DNA of 64,000 bases from contig NPFB01000001.1 in NCBI GenBank assembly GCA_014084085.1, forward strand, positions 555,549-619,548, in the 5' to 3' direction. Origin of the DNA: Hondaea fermentalgiana (Eukaryota; Sar; Bigyra; Thraustochytrida; Thraustochytriidae). Made by a program: the position numbers and the translations under genes. Numbering within the stretch: position 1 is the stretch's first letter; every line of letters begins with the position of its first letter. The notes under the pieces are model-generated. The model searched no databases. It was not told where the DNA came from and saw only the letters and a program-made list of their open reading frames with translations. Positions 54,298 to 64,000 of the stretch are shown one piece after another.

Positions 54298-56205
54298 ACA
54301 ACTCTCCTCCCCCTGTTCTTCTGTGGCTCTGCAACTGCTCGTGCTTGTGCTCGAGCTCGTGCTCGTGCTTCGCCCTCGAGGTTTCCGCTCTGTCGCGCGA
54401 GCTCGGTCTCGGCTTCCGAGGTTGCGCCTTTGCCTGAGCCTGCTACAGCTTCTGCCGCTGCAGCAGCTGCTGCAGCTGCTCTGCAGTTCGGATCTGTCGT
54501 CCGCACCTGCTCCTGCTCCGTCAATCTTATCCTCCCGGAAGCCGCTCTGCTCTGCTCGCCCTTCGCCGCGGCCTCCGGGAGCGGGTCCACGAGGTTCTCC
54601 TCGCCGTCGCCGTCGCTGACAATGACAACCTGCTCGCTGACACCTTCCTCGCCGCCGACAGAGACCGGCTCTGCAGCTGCAGCTGCCACTCTCAATACCG
54701 CGCTGCAGTGCAGCCGGCCGGTCACGTCGCCCGCCGCGACCTGAACTTCAACGCGCCGCGGAGCAGCTGCAGCAGCGGCTGTCGCTCTCGCTCTCTCGCT
54801 CGCTCGCTCGCAGCTGGCTTGAGGCTGCGAGCGAGCCCTCTGCGGTCTGGGCCTCGCGTCGGGAAGACTTATTACGCGGCACACCGCGCCGACACGAGCG
54901 AGGCTTTCTTCTTGCAGCAGCAGCAGCTCGCGCGGCGGCAGCGGCGGCGGCGGCGGCAGCGGAGGCGGCTGCGGCTGCGGCTGCGGCCTCGCCTCCGAGC
55001 CAGCTGCAGCTGCAGCTTGCTCCTGGCAGGCCGAGTGGTGGTAGAAGTAGTAGTACATCGCATCGAGGCGAGCGTTCATCGCTCGCACGCTCGCGCGCCG
55101 CAGCTCGCTCCCGACGGTGCACACCGCGTCCTCGATAAGGGTGTGTACGCGGGAACGAGGGTGCGCGAACGTGCCCTCCGCACGTGGGCGCAGTTCTGCA
55201 GAGGTTCCGTAAATGGCCCGGGCGAGTGCTGCAGTGGTTCCTGAACGGTGCCGCTGCGTGCACGCGCGCGAGCGAGCGAGCGAGTGATGTAAGCAAAGCA
55301 AAGCAAAGCAAGAGAGAGAAAAGAAAGAAGAAGAAAGGAAGGAAGGAAGAAAGAAAAGCAAGCGCACACCAAAGCAAAACAGCGCAGAGCGGCCAGCGCG
55401 CGACGGCGACTGCGAGGCGTCCAAGGCTCGGCTAGCCTTGTCTCGTCCTGCCTTGTCTTGCCTGTTCTTACTTATCTGCCAGCCCGACGAGGCCTTCCTC
55501 GTCGCGCGCCAGGAGGGACAGAGAGCTTGTGAGGGTTTCTGTCGATTGATTGACTGCTACTGCTTGCATTGACTGTGCAGCGCGTGCACGCAAAGCAAAA
55601 CAGCAAAGAAGGAAAGCGAGCGCGCCTCGCCGTCGCCGCCACCTCCGTGTGCGCACACGCGACGGAGAAGGCAAGTCGCAGCAGCAGCTGCAGTCCGCGA
55701 GCTCGCGCGGTTCGCGGCCTCGCGAGGCTCGCCCAAGCCGCGACGAGACCCGGCGGGCGGTCGCGCTGGAGATTGATCGATCTTTTACTTGATCAGCCAC
55801 AGGCCGCTCGGGCCGTGGACGAGCCGGCGCCGCGCGCTCGGGCAGTACGACTCCGACAAGCCTACCTGCCTGCCGCGCCGTGCCGGGCGGGCAAGTAGCG
55901 GGCGAAGCGAAGCGACGTGCCGTGCCGTGGCGTGACGCCGCATACGCCTGTCCACGCGGCGTAGAAGGATAAGAAGGAGAAGTACCTTCTGGTGCGAGCG
56001 AGCGAGCGAGCGTGCGTGCGTGCGTGGCCCAATCGAGGCTGGCTCGCTCACTGGCTCGTTCACTCACTCACTCACTCACTCACTGACCTGCTTGCGTATT
56101 TGCAAAAAGGGGCGGGCCTTTGTGTCTGTGTCTCTCTCTCGCGTGTGCTTGGCGCTCGTGAGGCAGAACAGAACCACATAGCTCCAAACATAGGTTGCTG
56201 GCAAA
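54298..56205. promoter_or_regulatory. Long low-complexity divergent spacer, protease / myosin
   Basis: About 1.9 kb holds the promoters of the protease and the myosin. It is dominated by short-period sequence: CTGCTGCAG runs (about 54436-54485), GGCGGC runs (about 54930-54985), GCAAA pentamers (55292-55310), AAG/GGAA purine runs (55315-55362), GCGAGCGAGC then GTGCGTGCGT (55994-56024), and a CACT array (56060-56084). A 379-codon minus-strand frame (54285-55424) crosses it, but its peptide is low complexity. I call no gene. Confidence 0.5.
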
Positions 56206-59200
56206 ATGCGCAAAAGCCTGAAGCGCTTAAGCTCGCGGCGTCAGACGCGCAAAGATGAGGAGGCTAAGAAAAAGAATCAGAGCAGCCTCACCTTGCATTC
56301 GTTCGAACCCAACGAGGCGGCCTGGGTAAGTGACCCAGCCGTGGACCACGACTGGCTGCCGTGCACGGTGCTCGTGCAGTCTGGCATCTTTGCCACCATC
56401 AAGCTCGACAAAAAGCGCAATGTCGAGCAAGTTGATCTGCGCGCGCGGGGACTCTGGCCCGCCAACAAGACCGTCGAGGCCGATATGACCTCTCTCCATC
56501 ACATCAACGAGCCAGGCATCCTGTACAATCTGGAGCAGCGATCCTACGAGGACGAGCCGTACACTTTCATGGGCAACGTGCTGGTGGCCGTAAACCCGCT
56601 CAAGCGCATCCCGGACCCGCCCGGAGCGCTCGGCACGCGCAAGGCCACGCGGTCACCGCACCCGTTTGCCATTGCCGAGTTTGCCTTTCAGCAAATGTCC
56701 TTTGCGGCGGATCAGCGCAAACGCCAAATGGCCGACGATGACGCCATTGTAAATCAGAGCGTCGTCACATCCGGTGAAAGTGGTGCCGGTAAGACCGAGT
56801 CCAGCAAGATGGTGCTGCGCCATCTCGTCAAGCGCACCCTCAATACGCAAGAAAAGACGAGCATGAGCGAGATCGACCGCCGTCTGCTCGAGTCAAACCC
56901 CATTACCGAGGCCTTTGGCAACGCCTCGACCCTGCGCAACGGCAACTCCTCTCGCTTTGGCAAGTTCATGAAGCTCCATTTCGAGCAGCTCGACTCCCCG
57001 CGCGGCGAGCCTGCGCGTTGGCACATTGGCGCTGCCTCTGTGCAAACCTATTTGCTCGAACGCTCGCGCGTGACCATGCACGAAGAGGGTGAGCGTAACT
57101 ATCACTGCTTCTACCTTCTCCTCTCCGGCATGGATGGCGCCACTCTTGCCAGTCTTGGGCTCGATCGTGCCGCCAAGTTTGGTTTCCGCTACCTCTCCGC
57201 CGTCACGGCGAGCGGTGTCAACCCAGCATCTTACAAGAAGGAGCTGCACAAGGCCGATGACAAGCGTTTTGGCGAACTCACCGATGCCCTCGACGCCCTT
57301 GGTTTCGACGACGCAGAGCGCGAGGCCATCTGGCGGACGCTCGCCGGCGTCCTCCACCTTGGCAATGTAGCCTTCGAGGACCACGAGGAGGAAGAGGGCG
57401 ACGTGGCCAACGTGGTGGCCGCCGGCGGCAACTACGATCCGCTCAGTAGCGCGGCAGAGATGCTCGGAGTCGACGCCGAGGCGCTCGAGCGACTTCTCAT
57501 CGAGCGCATGCTTTCAACGCGCGATGGAACGATTGTCGTTCACCGAAATGCAAATGCCGCATCCTTTGCGCGCGATGCTGTTGCCAAGGGAATTTACAGC
57601 GTCCTGTTCGACCACATTGTGACCAAGATCAATGAGGCACTCGATGAGACCTCCGGGGGCGTAGATCCTGAGGAGCTGCCGTTTATCGGCGTGCTCGATA
57701 TCTTTGGCTTTGAGTCCTTTAAGCGGAACGGCTTTGAACAGTTGCTCATCAACTTCACGAATGAGAGCTTGCAGTCTACGTTCAACAAAAAGGTTTTCGA
57801 GGCTGAACTCCAATTGTACGAGCGCGAGGGCCTCGTTCTTGACCACACCATGAGCATGCCGCCTGGCAACGAGGCCGCCATGGAGCTCCTTGCCGGCAAA
57901 CGTCTTCACCCGGGCACGGATGATTACTCGCGCGAGAACAAGAACTCAATCCTCATGGATCTCGACGACCAGGGTCGCGGCATTGATCCCAGCGACTCCA
58001 TGCTGCTCAAGACGTACAACAAAAAGTTCTCCTCTCACCCCAACTACAACAAGCCTCGCATCCATCCCAAGTATGCCCACGAAAAGTTCCGCATCGTTCA
58101 TTATGCTGGCGCTGTGGTATACACGGTGGAGAACTTTATCGTCAAGAATAACGACGCCCTTCCCAATGAGGCGAACGATCTCTTCGCTGGCTCCACGTCG
58201 TCCATTTTGGCCCCTGAGTTCGCTGCGCGCGCCGCGGAAGCCGCCCACGCCGGCCACGGCCGACGTGCGGTGCGTTCCATTGTGCGAGGCTTCCGCACGC
58301 AAATCATGGACCTCGCGGATACGCTCGACAAGACCGCGTGCTCGTTCATTCGCTGCGTCAAGCCGAATAGCGAGATGAAGCGCGGTAAAAGCCGCACGTG
58401 GTTTGACCGCGCCTATGTCGGCCATCAGCTCAAGCACCTGAGCATTCCGCAGACCGCCGTGGTGCTGCGCAGCGGCTTGCCCACTCGTCTGGCGTATTCC
58501 GCGCTCGTGGAAAGTTACATGTCCGTGCTCCCGTCGGATGCGACGCAGCGGTTTCTCAAGAGCAAAGGGCAGATCGATGGCAAAAAGTTCGTCATGGCCC
58601 TCTTCTGGGCCTTTGAGATCAACCCTGCCACCTTTAAGCTAGGCCACACCAAGGTCTTCTTCAAGGCCGGTGAGATTTCGAGTCTCGATAAAGTCCTACA
58701 GGAAGCCGCGCTCTGGACGTCTTCGAATGACCCCGCAGTTATGGACAAGAAGGCTGCCGTTGTGAAACGTTTTCGCCTCTACTACACGCGTCTCACATTT
58801 CGCCGCGCGGCGGTGCGCTATATTGCCACACAGTACTTTCTTCGCAGGTACCTCGACCGCAAGGCGGCTTCAATCGTGCTCCAATGCGCGTATCGCAGCA
58901 GTGTTGCGCGAGAGGCACTGCGTCGTCTTCGCCGCACCAAGGAGGAGGCCGAGGAGGAGGAGCGCCGGCAGCGTGAAGAAGAAGAGCGTCTTGCCCGGGA
59001 GGAAGAGGAGCGCCGCAAACGCGAAGAGGAGCTCGCCGCCCGCGAGGCCGAAGAGGCAGCCAAGCTTCAAGCGCAACTCGAGCGCCACAAAACCCTCGTT
59101 GCCGAGCAAGAGGCTGAACGCGAGGCCGAAGCCAAACGTCGCGAGGAGGAGGGTCTGGATGACGACGACGACGACGATGGCGACGGTCCCCGGGGTCCCA

Positions 59201-60750
59201 TGGCGCTTGGAAGCATGCGGTCCCTCGCAGGAGTCTCTCGCCATGGCAGCGTGACTTCCTCGAAACGCGTGGTCGCGCCAACTCGTGTCTACACGCAGCG
59301 CTTTTCAGCGAACGATTCGGATGATGAGGATGACCCTGATGACGACCATGATGATGATGACTCGCACATGCTGGCTGAGGAAGAAGACCACTTTGATCCC
59401 GAAAACGAGACGGAGGAGGAGCGTATTTCACGCGTTGCGCGCGAGATCTACGAGGACGCGCAAAAGGCTACAGCTCGTGAAGTGGAGCGCCTCGAACGGA
59501 ACGGCGAGACAGTCGACGAAGTGCGACGCGCAGCAATCCAAGAGGACTTTGAGCGTGAGTACAGGGAGCAGGCTAGCAAGTACGAGGCGCGTCGGCAGCG
59601 CAATGAACGCCTCAAGGAGGAGTCCTCTAAATGGTTGACCAGCATGGGCGACTCTGTGGGTTCGTCCCTGCAGGCCATAACGCATGGCGTACATACGGCT
59701 GTAAGCAGCGGCGTTCACGCGTTGGTTCATCATGGTCCCAAAATTCTGCCTGCTGACACCCGAAAGGCGGTCGAGGAGAGCCCCACGTACAAGGACATGA
59801 GGCGCAGGGCCACGGAGTACCACGAGAACCTGACCAAGATGAACGAGCACCGCACGCAGGCTGCCGAGGAGGAACTCAATCATAAGGTCGAGCGTTTGGG
59901 CCGAGGCGGCGCAGATCAACCTGCGGCACTTCGCAGACAAGCAACAACTACGGGAGCGGTGGTGCATGTCAATGAAAGCGAGATCGCTTCCCCGATGGCC
60001 TCGGTCACCGTGCATGTGGAGCAGCTCAAGAAACTTGTGACTGCGGGCGTCATTACTCCCGAGCAACTATCCAACATGATGAAAGACATGTCTTCTGCGC
60101 TTGACCGCCCAGACACGAGACAATCTGACGTGACCGAGTACGAAGATGAGAGCTTGGACGACGAGGACGAGGGCGATGACCTCGAAGGCCGGCCCGGCAA
60201 GGAGGACTGGATCAGTCAGCCGTTGTCCTACCGCCAAGGGAGCTTCTTCTTGCGCATGGGTGACAAGGTTAACACAGAGTTCTCAGATACCGAGTTGGAC
60301 AGCTCTGTCTTTATCGTACAGTGTGCATGGCAGGATGAAAAAGACCGGCGCATCTATGGGCGCTGGAACGTTCAGGTGCGCGAGAAGGACTTGCAAAAGC
60401 TCGCTGCGGCCCTTGAAAAGAAGAAGAGCAAGGTGTTGAAACTCGGCAAGAAAGATCCGATGCCCGAATTTCCCTTGGGTGTCGTGAAGCCCGTCAAATC
60501 AAAGCGTCGTTCTCATAGGTTTTTCCGGTCTCACACGAAGCGCCCTAGCACACCGGCGCAGCCACAAATGTCCCAGCAAGAAATCAACAAGGTCGCCGCT
60601 GTGGACGATTGGCTCGAGGAGATCATCGACCACGCGTACCACGTTCCATTGAAGCGCAAGGCCTCGCACCCCATCTTTGCCATAGACGAGTTCGATGACT
60701 GTTTTGAGGTCAAAGCCAACGTGGAATACATCATTAATCCTGACGAGTAA
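56206..60750 (+). CDS. Unconventional myosin heavy chain with PX-like tail
   Basis: The protein is 1514 aa. An SH3-like N-terminal barrel (AAWVSDPAVDHDWLPCTV, about 38-80) precedes the motor domain (about 85-830). The P-loop GESGAGKT is at 190-197, switch I NGNSSRFGK at about 245, and switch II DIFGFES at 498-504. Actin-interface sequences include CSFIRCVKPN and HQLKHLSIPQTAVVLRSGL. One or two IQ-like helices follow (about 860-905), then a Glu/Arg-rich coiled coil (about 910-983) and acidic linkers (DDDDDDDGDG; DDEDDPDDDHDDDD). The C-terminal 150 residues resemble a divergent PX domain (YGRWNVQVREKDLQKLAAAL, MPEFPLG, AAVDDWLEEIIDHAY). SH3-like, motor, IQ, coiled coil and PX is the layout reported for stramenopile class XXX myosins. 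Phosphoinositide-directed membrane transport is inferred. Confidence 0.9.
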   Translation: MRKSLKRLSSRRQTRKDEEAKKKNQSSLTLHSFEPNEAAWVSDPAVDHDWLPCTVLVQSGIFATIKLDKKRNVEQVDLRARGLWPANKTVEADMTSLHHINEPGILYNLEQRSYEDEPYTFMGNVLVAVNPLKRIPDPPGALGTRKATRSPHPFAIAEFAFQQMSFAADQRKRQMADDDAIVNQSVVTSGESGAGKTESSKMVLRHLVKRTLNTQEKTSMSEIDRRLLESNPITEAFGNASTLRNGNSSRFGKFMKLHFEQLDSPRGEPARWHIGAASVQTYLLERSRVTMHEEGERNYHCFYLLLSGMDGATLASLGLDRAAKFGFRYLSAVTASGVNPASYKKELHKADDKRFGELTDALDALGFDDAEREAIWRTLAGVLHLGNVAFEDHEEEEGDVANVVAAGGNYDPLSSAAEMLGVDAEALERLLIERMLSTRDGTIVVHRNANAASFARDAVAKGIYSVLFDHIVTKINEALDETSGGVDPEELPFIGVLDIFGFESFKRNGFEQLLINFTNESLQSTFNKKVFEAELQLYEREGLVLDHTMSMPPGNEAAMELLAGKRLHPGTDDYSRENKNSILMDLDDQGRGIDPSDSMLLKTYNKKFSSHPNYNKPRIHPKYAHEKFRIVHYAGAVVYTVENFIVKNNDALPNEANDLFAGSTSSILAPEFAARAAEAAHAGHGRRAVRSIVRGFRTQIMDLADTLDKTACSFIRCVKPNSEMKRGKSRTWFDRAYVGHQLKHLSIPQTAVVLRSGLPTRLAYSALVESYMSVLPSDATQRFLKSKGQIDGKKFVMALFWAFEINPATFKLGHTKVFFKAGEISSLDKVLQEAALWTSSNDPAVMDKKAAVVKRFRLYYTRLTFRRAAVRYIATQYFLRRYLDRKAASIVLQCAYRSSVAREALRRLRRTKEEAEEEERRQREEEERLAREEEERRKREEELAAREAEEAAKLQAQLERHKTLVAEQEAEREAEAKRREEEGLDDDDDDDGDGPRGPMALGSMRSLAGVSRHGSVTSSKRVVAPTRVYTQRFSANDSDDEDDPDDDHDDDDSHMLAEEEDHFDPENETEEERISRVAREIYEDAQKATAREVERLERNGETVDEVRRAAIQEDFEREYREQASKYEARRQRNERLKEESSKWLTSMGDSVGSSLQAITHGVHTAVSSGVHALVHHGPKILPADTRKAVEESPTYKDMRRRATEYHENLTKMNEHRTQAAEEELNHKVERLGRGGADQPAALRRQATTTGAVVHVNESEIASPMASVTVHVEQLKKLVTAGVITPEQLSNMMKDMSSALDRPDTRQSDVTEYEDESLDDEDEGDDLEGRPGKEDWISQPLSYRQGSFFLRMGDKVNTEFSDTELDSSVFIVQCAWQDEKDRRIYGRWNVQVREKDLQKLAAALEKKKSKVLKLGKKDPMPEFPLGVVKPVKSKRRSHRFFRSHTKRPSTPAQPQMSQQEINKVAAVDDWLEEIIDHAYHVPLKRKASHPIFAIDEFDDCFEVKANVEYIINPDE

Positions 60751-61119
60751 GATGGTCCGCGACATTACCCTGAAAGAATGGGGAAAATAGTTATTCTAAA
60801 AATCTAAAATTTCGATGTTGTTTTGTTTGTGACACTTTGAGAAGGATTCGGGTGCAAGGTTGAAGTTGTTGCTGGATATCCTTATTTGAGAGTTCACTTT
60901 TTAGAAGGATTTTTCTTCGGCCATTTCCCCGAAAAATGTTACGATGCAAATGCTGCAAACCCCTCTCGTCTTTTGGTCCAAAATCATGTACACTCTGCCG
61001 AGAAAGCGAGCGGACAATCACGACCCAAATCACGGTTCAAGCAATGACATTACGAACAGATAGCGTGCACAACGCAACAATTACTTTTTTGATTACAAAG
61101 AGCGAGCCGACTGGCCCCA
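60751..61119. other. Convergent 3' flanks, myosin and methyltransferase
   Basis: This AT-richer spacer of about 370 bases lies between two converging genes, with A/T-rich words around 60790-60830 and 60900-60930 that may hold poly(A) signals. No gene or RNA was recognised. Confidence 0.5.
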
Positions 61120-62037
61120 TCACTCGGTCCACATTTCGTAAAGTTCAAGCTGCTCATTTTCGGGCCCCATCAGCGTCTGAATTCGTTTGTGGCAAACGCC
61201 GATTTCGCGACAGTATGCAAGGAACTCGTCCACACCATCTGCTTTTCGCCGTTCGAGCGCATTGAGCGTGAGCGTAGCACGCTTTGGACGACTGAGCGCC
61301 TTGATGCAGTCAGCAAGGGCACGCCATGAATCGCCGTACAGCTCCTGGTAGACGCAGTCCGAGATGAGAATCAGGTCAAAAGGTTCCTGAGCATTAGTAG
61401 ATGACTCTTCTGGTTCCTCCCAGTCCAGTGTGTCGACAAGAGGTCTTGGCGCATCATTGGCAAAGTTGGCGTCCACGTTACGGCGCAAGAGTTCTGGAAG
61501 AGGGTCTTGCTCGGTGAGAATGACCTCTTTGGCGCCTAAAAGCTGACACACCATCCCAGGAACGCCGAGGCCGCTTCCGAGTTCCAGAACGCGCTGGTCC
61601 TTGACGGTGTCGGCCATCGTTTTGAGATGCTCGCAGAGCAGGAGCGCAGCTGGCCAGACCACGGTGCCTGCCCAGCAGGCGCCGGAGAAAATGGGTTGGA
61701 TGCTTTCTTCGGGAAAGGTCAGCTCGAGCTCGAGCATCTTGCCGTCCTGCCAGAGAGCAACTTTGCTGTGCGTAAGACTCTGCTCTTCGACGCGGATGGC
61801 GGTCCGCACCCTTGCCGTGAAGTCTTCGAGGGACTCGACCTCTTGCTCGGTTCCGGATTTGTTTTCCTTGGCCTTTGCAAGGATTTCGTCATCGGTTGCA
61901 GAAGCAGTGGCAGCACTTTCCTGTTCTTGCCCGCGCCGGGTAAGCAATGTGTACGCCACGCCTCCACGCTCTAGGGTCGCCTTTTTCGCCTCCTCGGCGC
62001 GTTCTGCCGCGCCATCGCGTCTCTCGAGCTCCGTCAT
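61120..62037 (-). CDS. METTL21-type (methyltransferase family 16) protein methyltransferase
   Basis: This 305-aa protein starts at the ATG 62037 (MTELERRDGAAERA); a further 55 codons upstream begin at GTG. The SAM-binding motif I is VLELGSGLGVPGMV, preceded by the family-typical substrate-side CWAGTVVWPAALLLCEHL. Motif II includes EVILTEQDPLPELLRRNV. The motif after strand 4 is LILISDCVYQELYG, which carries the DxxY sequence of METTL21/seven-beta-strand lysine methyltransferases. The N-terminal 120 residues are charged and helical. Members of this family methylate lysines on chaperones or elongation factors, and the substrate cannot be told from sequence. The C-terminus ends at the usual length. 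The protein is probably cytosolic. Confidence 0.85.
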   Translation of the reverse strand: MTELERRDGAAERAEEAKKATLERGGVAYTLLTRRGQEQESAATASATDDEILAKAKENKSGTEQEVESLEDFTARVRTAIRVEEQSLTHSKVALWQDGKMLELELTFPEESIQPIFSGACWAGTVVWPAALLLCEHLKTMADTVKDQRVLELGSGLGVPGMVCQLLGAKEVILTEQDPLPELLRRNVDANFANDAPRPLVDTLDWEEPEESSTNAQEPFDLILISDCVYQELYGDSWRALADCIKALSRPKRATLTLNALERRKADGVDEFLAYCREIGVCHKRIQTLMGPENEQLELYEMWTE

Positions 62038-62321
62038 GGTTCTTTCCCGGGGTGGGTGGGGGGGTGAGGAGAGAGAGGGTGGGTGTGGAGCGATGAAGTG
62101 CCTGCTCTTCGTCGCGATTCGTGCCACTGCAAACCAACCTTGCGGCGCTCTCGTGGTGGCTGGACTTGCTTGCGCGTACGCGCGGGTCTTTGCTCTCGCC
62201 ACGCCTGGCCATCTATTCTGCTCGACGGGCGGTGGGGTGTATGGTGCGTTTCCGTAGTTATGGTCTCCTTGACAAAATTGTTACAAAAGGTTTAACCTGG
62301 GCGGTAAAACGTCTTTCCTAG

Positions 62322-62339
62322 CCCCCCCCCCCCCCCCCC
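62322..62339. repeat. Poly(C) tract, 18 bases
   Basis: There are eighteen consecutive C residues upstream of the methyltransferase gene (G-run on its coding strand side). The length could be inaccurate because such runs are error-prone in sequencing. Confidence 0.9.
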
Positions 62340-62413
62340 AAATACCTTTTGTGTAGTAAAAGACTAGTTGAGCATGTCTGAGCAAGTCTTCAATGATGTG
62401 ACTTGAGACAAGC

Positions 62414-62464
62414 AACATGTTCTGCGAAGGGCTGGCTAATAACATGTTCTGCGAAGGGCTGGCT
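62414..62464. repeat. Perfect 24-base direct repeat, period 27
   Basis: AACATGTTCTGCGAAGGGCT plus GGCT occurs at 62414-62437 and again at 62441-62464, separated by AAT. The repeat also has a third partial GGCTT(A)CAACTGGCTT echo just downstream. Confidence 0.9.
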
Positions 62465-64000
62465 TACAACTGGCTTACTGTCGCCGCATTATTTGTGGTT
62501 GGACGTAGAAGTAGTTCTTTGCTTGTGTTTCATCTTCGCAAGCGGCTGCGGCAGATGCTGATGGGGAGCTCCTTTGACGGATGTATCGTCGCTCCAATTT
62601 CAATTTTGCCAATTAACATCGATTAATTGTTGTTGTTTTTCTCCAAAAAAAAATCGATGAACGTGGGCCAATGTCCTCTCGAGAAGTAGGCCTCATGTTC
62701 ATCCAGAATGCAGCTTGCCTGCATGCAGCTTGCCAGTCTCAAAAAGATAGAACACTGCCAACTTCGGTATGGCCTTCTCCACAAAGATTTACGCGATTCG
62801 ATTCTCCAAGACTTCTTTCCTTGGGTTCCCTGCGGCATGGGCAAGCGACGGGAACCATCTATACGTCATAAACTCGGCCAGTATTCCTCTCCTTAAGTTC
62901 CCCACGGCATACAAAGCCTCGATGGATGGCGAATCAGCGCAGCGTGCTAGCCCCCTTGTTCTCGTCGCTTGTGTCTTTTCTCGTCGCTTGGGTCTCTTGT
63001 CACCCTTTGCATCTGATGCGCTTTTGACGTGGCTGCTAAATGTTATGTGGCAGACCCGTATCTTTGCAGGCTTCCGAGCTTCACAATCTCCGTCGACTTC
63101 GCAAGCTAGCTCGCCTCCGCATCTTAGCGCTCGCCCCGCCTCCGCCCGCCGCCCCAGCGTCCGGCCTCTCTCCTCCCGCTTCCGCGCGCGGCCGCCCCGG
63201 CGCTCGCGCTCGCGCGTCGCTGTCGCACAGCGACGAGTTCCCTCAGAACTTTGGTCCTCCCAGCCTCTGCTGGTCCCAACACGCTGGCGGCAGCAGCAGG
63301 CGCCTTCGAGCCTCTTTGCTTTTTCTTGTTTCCCGCGACGACGCCGCTCGGGTCCTCGTCCTCGTCGTCCTCGTCCTCGGCCTCGTCCTCGTCATCCTCA
63401 CCCCCATCCCCATCCTCATCCTCGTCCTCGTCGTCCTTCTTCTTCTGCTGCGAGGGGGAGAACGAGAAGAAAAAAGAAGAAGAAGAAGCCCAGGTCCCCC
63501 AAAGCAGGCACTTAAATTAACCGCCCTCCATAAAACACACGCACACACGTTTACTACACACCCACGAGCGACCGCGTGGCCCCGGGTCCGGTGCGCGCGT
63601 TGAGTCTGGCCCCGGGTCCGGTGACGGGGACCACTGGCTGGCGGTTTTTGCCGCCGAAGCCGCAGCAAAAAGCCGCGGGAAGTCTGTGCAGAGAAAGGGG
63701 TGCGTGCAGTGCGCCCGCGCGGCGCGTGCTCGCCTCGCACGCCGCGCACGTTTGCTTCGCCGCGCGAGCACGCACGCACCGCACGCACGCCCGCGGTCTG
63801 TCGCCGCCCCGCGCCGGGGCGCCGCCGCCGAGCTAGCTAGCTAGCTAGCCAGGCCCAGCCGGGGTCTCGTCTCATCATTCCGCAAACAGCGAGGCGAGCG
63901 GGCGGGCTGCGAAGGGGACGCGCACGCTGCCTCCTTCCTGCTTTCCTCTCCCCTTCACCTTGGGTCGCATTCCCATTTCCATTTCCAGCCCCCAAAACCC

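Larger units (their letters stand above)
62038..64000. other. Intergenic DNA at the right edge, no gene called
   Basis: About 1.96 kb lies upstream of the methyltransferase. It includes an 18-base C run, a short tandem duplication, AT-rich sequence (62590-62660), and then GC-rich sequence from about 63100 with GTCCTC/CATCCTC runs (63350-63450) and GAAGAA runs (63465-63490). A direct repeat GGCCCCGGGTCCGGTG occurs at about 63577 and 63609. A GCTA array (about 63832-63849) lies near the end. Open frames are low complexity without motifs. A gene could start beyond the window. Confidence 0.45.

Noticed and set aside
54285..55424. A 379-codon minus-strand frame upstream of the protease
   Set aside because: It is composed of Ala, Arg, Pro and Ser low complexity from short-period DNA, overlaps the protease start in another frame, and shows no conserved motif.
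62769..63836. Several overlapping 80-250-codon frames near the right edge
   Set aside because: They are Arg/Pro/Ser or Ser/Ala low complexity generated by CATCCTC and GAAGAA runs, overlap one another on both strands, and have no recognisable domain.

Overview
This is a GC-rich, gene-dense nuclear fragment of a unicellular eukaryote with very few introns. A stramenopile of the labyrinthulomycete/thraustochytrid type is the best guess. The hints are the myosin with an SH3-like N-terminus and a PX-like C-terminus (an arrangement I associate with oomycete/stramenopile myosins), a C11orf65/MFI-type protein usually found in flagellated eukaryotes, eukaryotic cytosolic IleRS, Nse4 and HECT proteins, and largely uninterrupted ORFs separated by low-complexity spacers rich in short tandem repeats. 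This taxonomic call is inference; no rRNA or other marker is present.

Layout, with strand: 540-aa multipass membrane protein (-); Nse4 of the SMC5/6 complex (+); CCAAA minisatellite; mitochondrial-type AAA+ ATPase (-); secreted RCC1-like propeller (+), with a cluster of CTTGAA sites between these two; CD36/LIMP-2-family membrane protein (+); membrane-anchored PDI-like/JmjC protein (-); MFI-like IQ protein (+) and SPRY/multi-IQ protein (+) in tandem; complex I NDUFA1-like subunit (-); succinate-semialdehyde dehydrogenase (+); vWA protein (-); giant TRIP12/UPL3-type HECT E3 ligase (-), head-to-head with a USP40-like deubiquitinase (+); 929-aa orphan (+); TCAAGA hexamer array; cytosolic isoleucyl-tRNA synthetase (-); small LRR protein with two short introns (+); trypsin-like protease (-); PX-tailed myosin (+); METTL21-type methyltransferase (-); and about 2 kb of low-complexity sequence at the right edge.

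Neighbours alternate between convergent 3' ends (about 0.2-0.6 kb) and divergent 5' ends (about 0.5-1.9 kb), so most promoters are probably shared between divergent pairs. Several genes have in-frame extensions that begin at GTG or TTG. In a eukaryote I chose the first plausible ATG, which shortens the membrane protein, AAA+, SPRY/IQ, HECT, USP, orphan, LRR and methyltransferase reading frames.

The most interesting content is the ubiquitin ligase/deubiquitinase head-to-head pair, with a HECT C-lobe interrupted just before its catalytic cysteine; the fusion of inactive PDI-like thioredoxin folds to a JmjC oxygenase behind a signal anchor; and the adjacent MFI-like and SPRY/IQ calmodulin-binding candidates. 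No transposons, CRISPR arrays, tRNA or rRNA genes were recognised.
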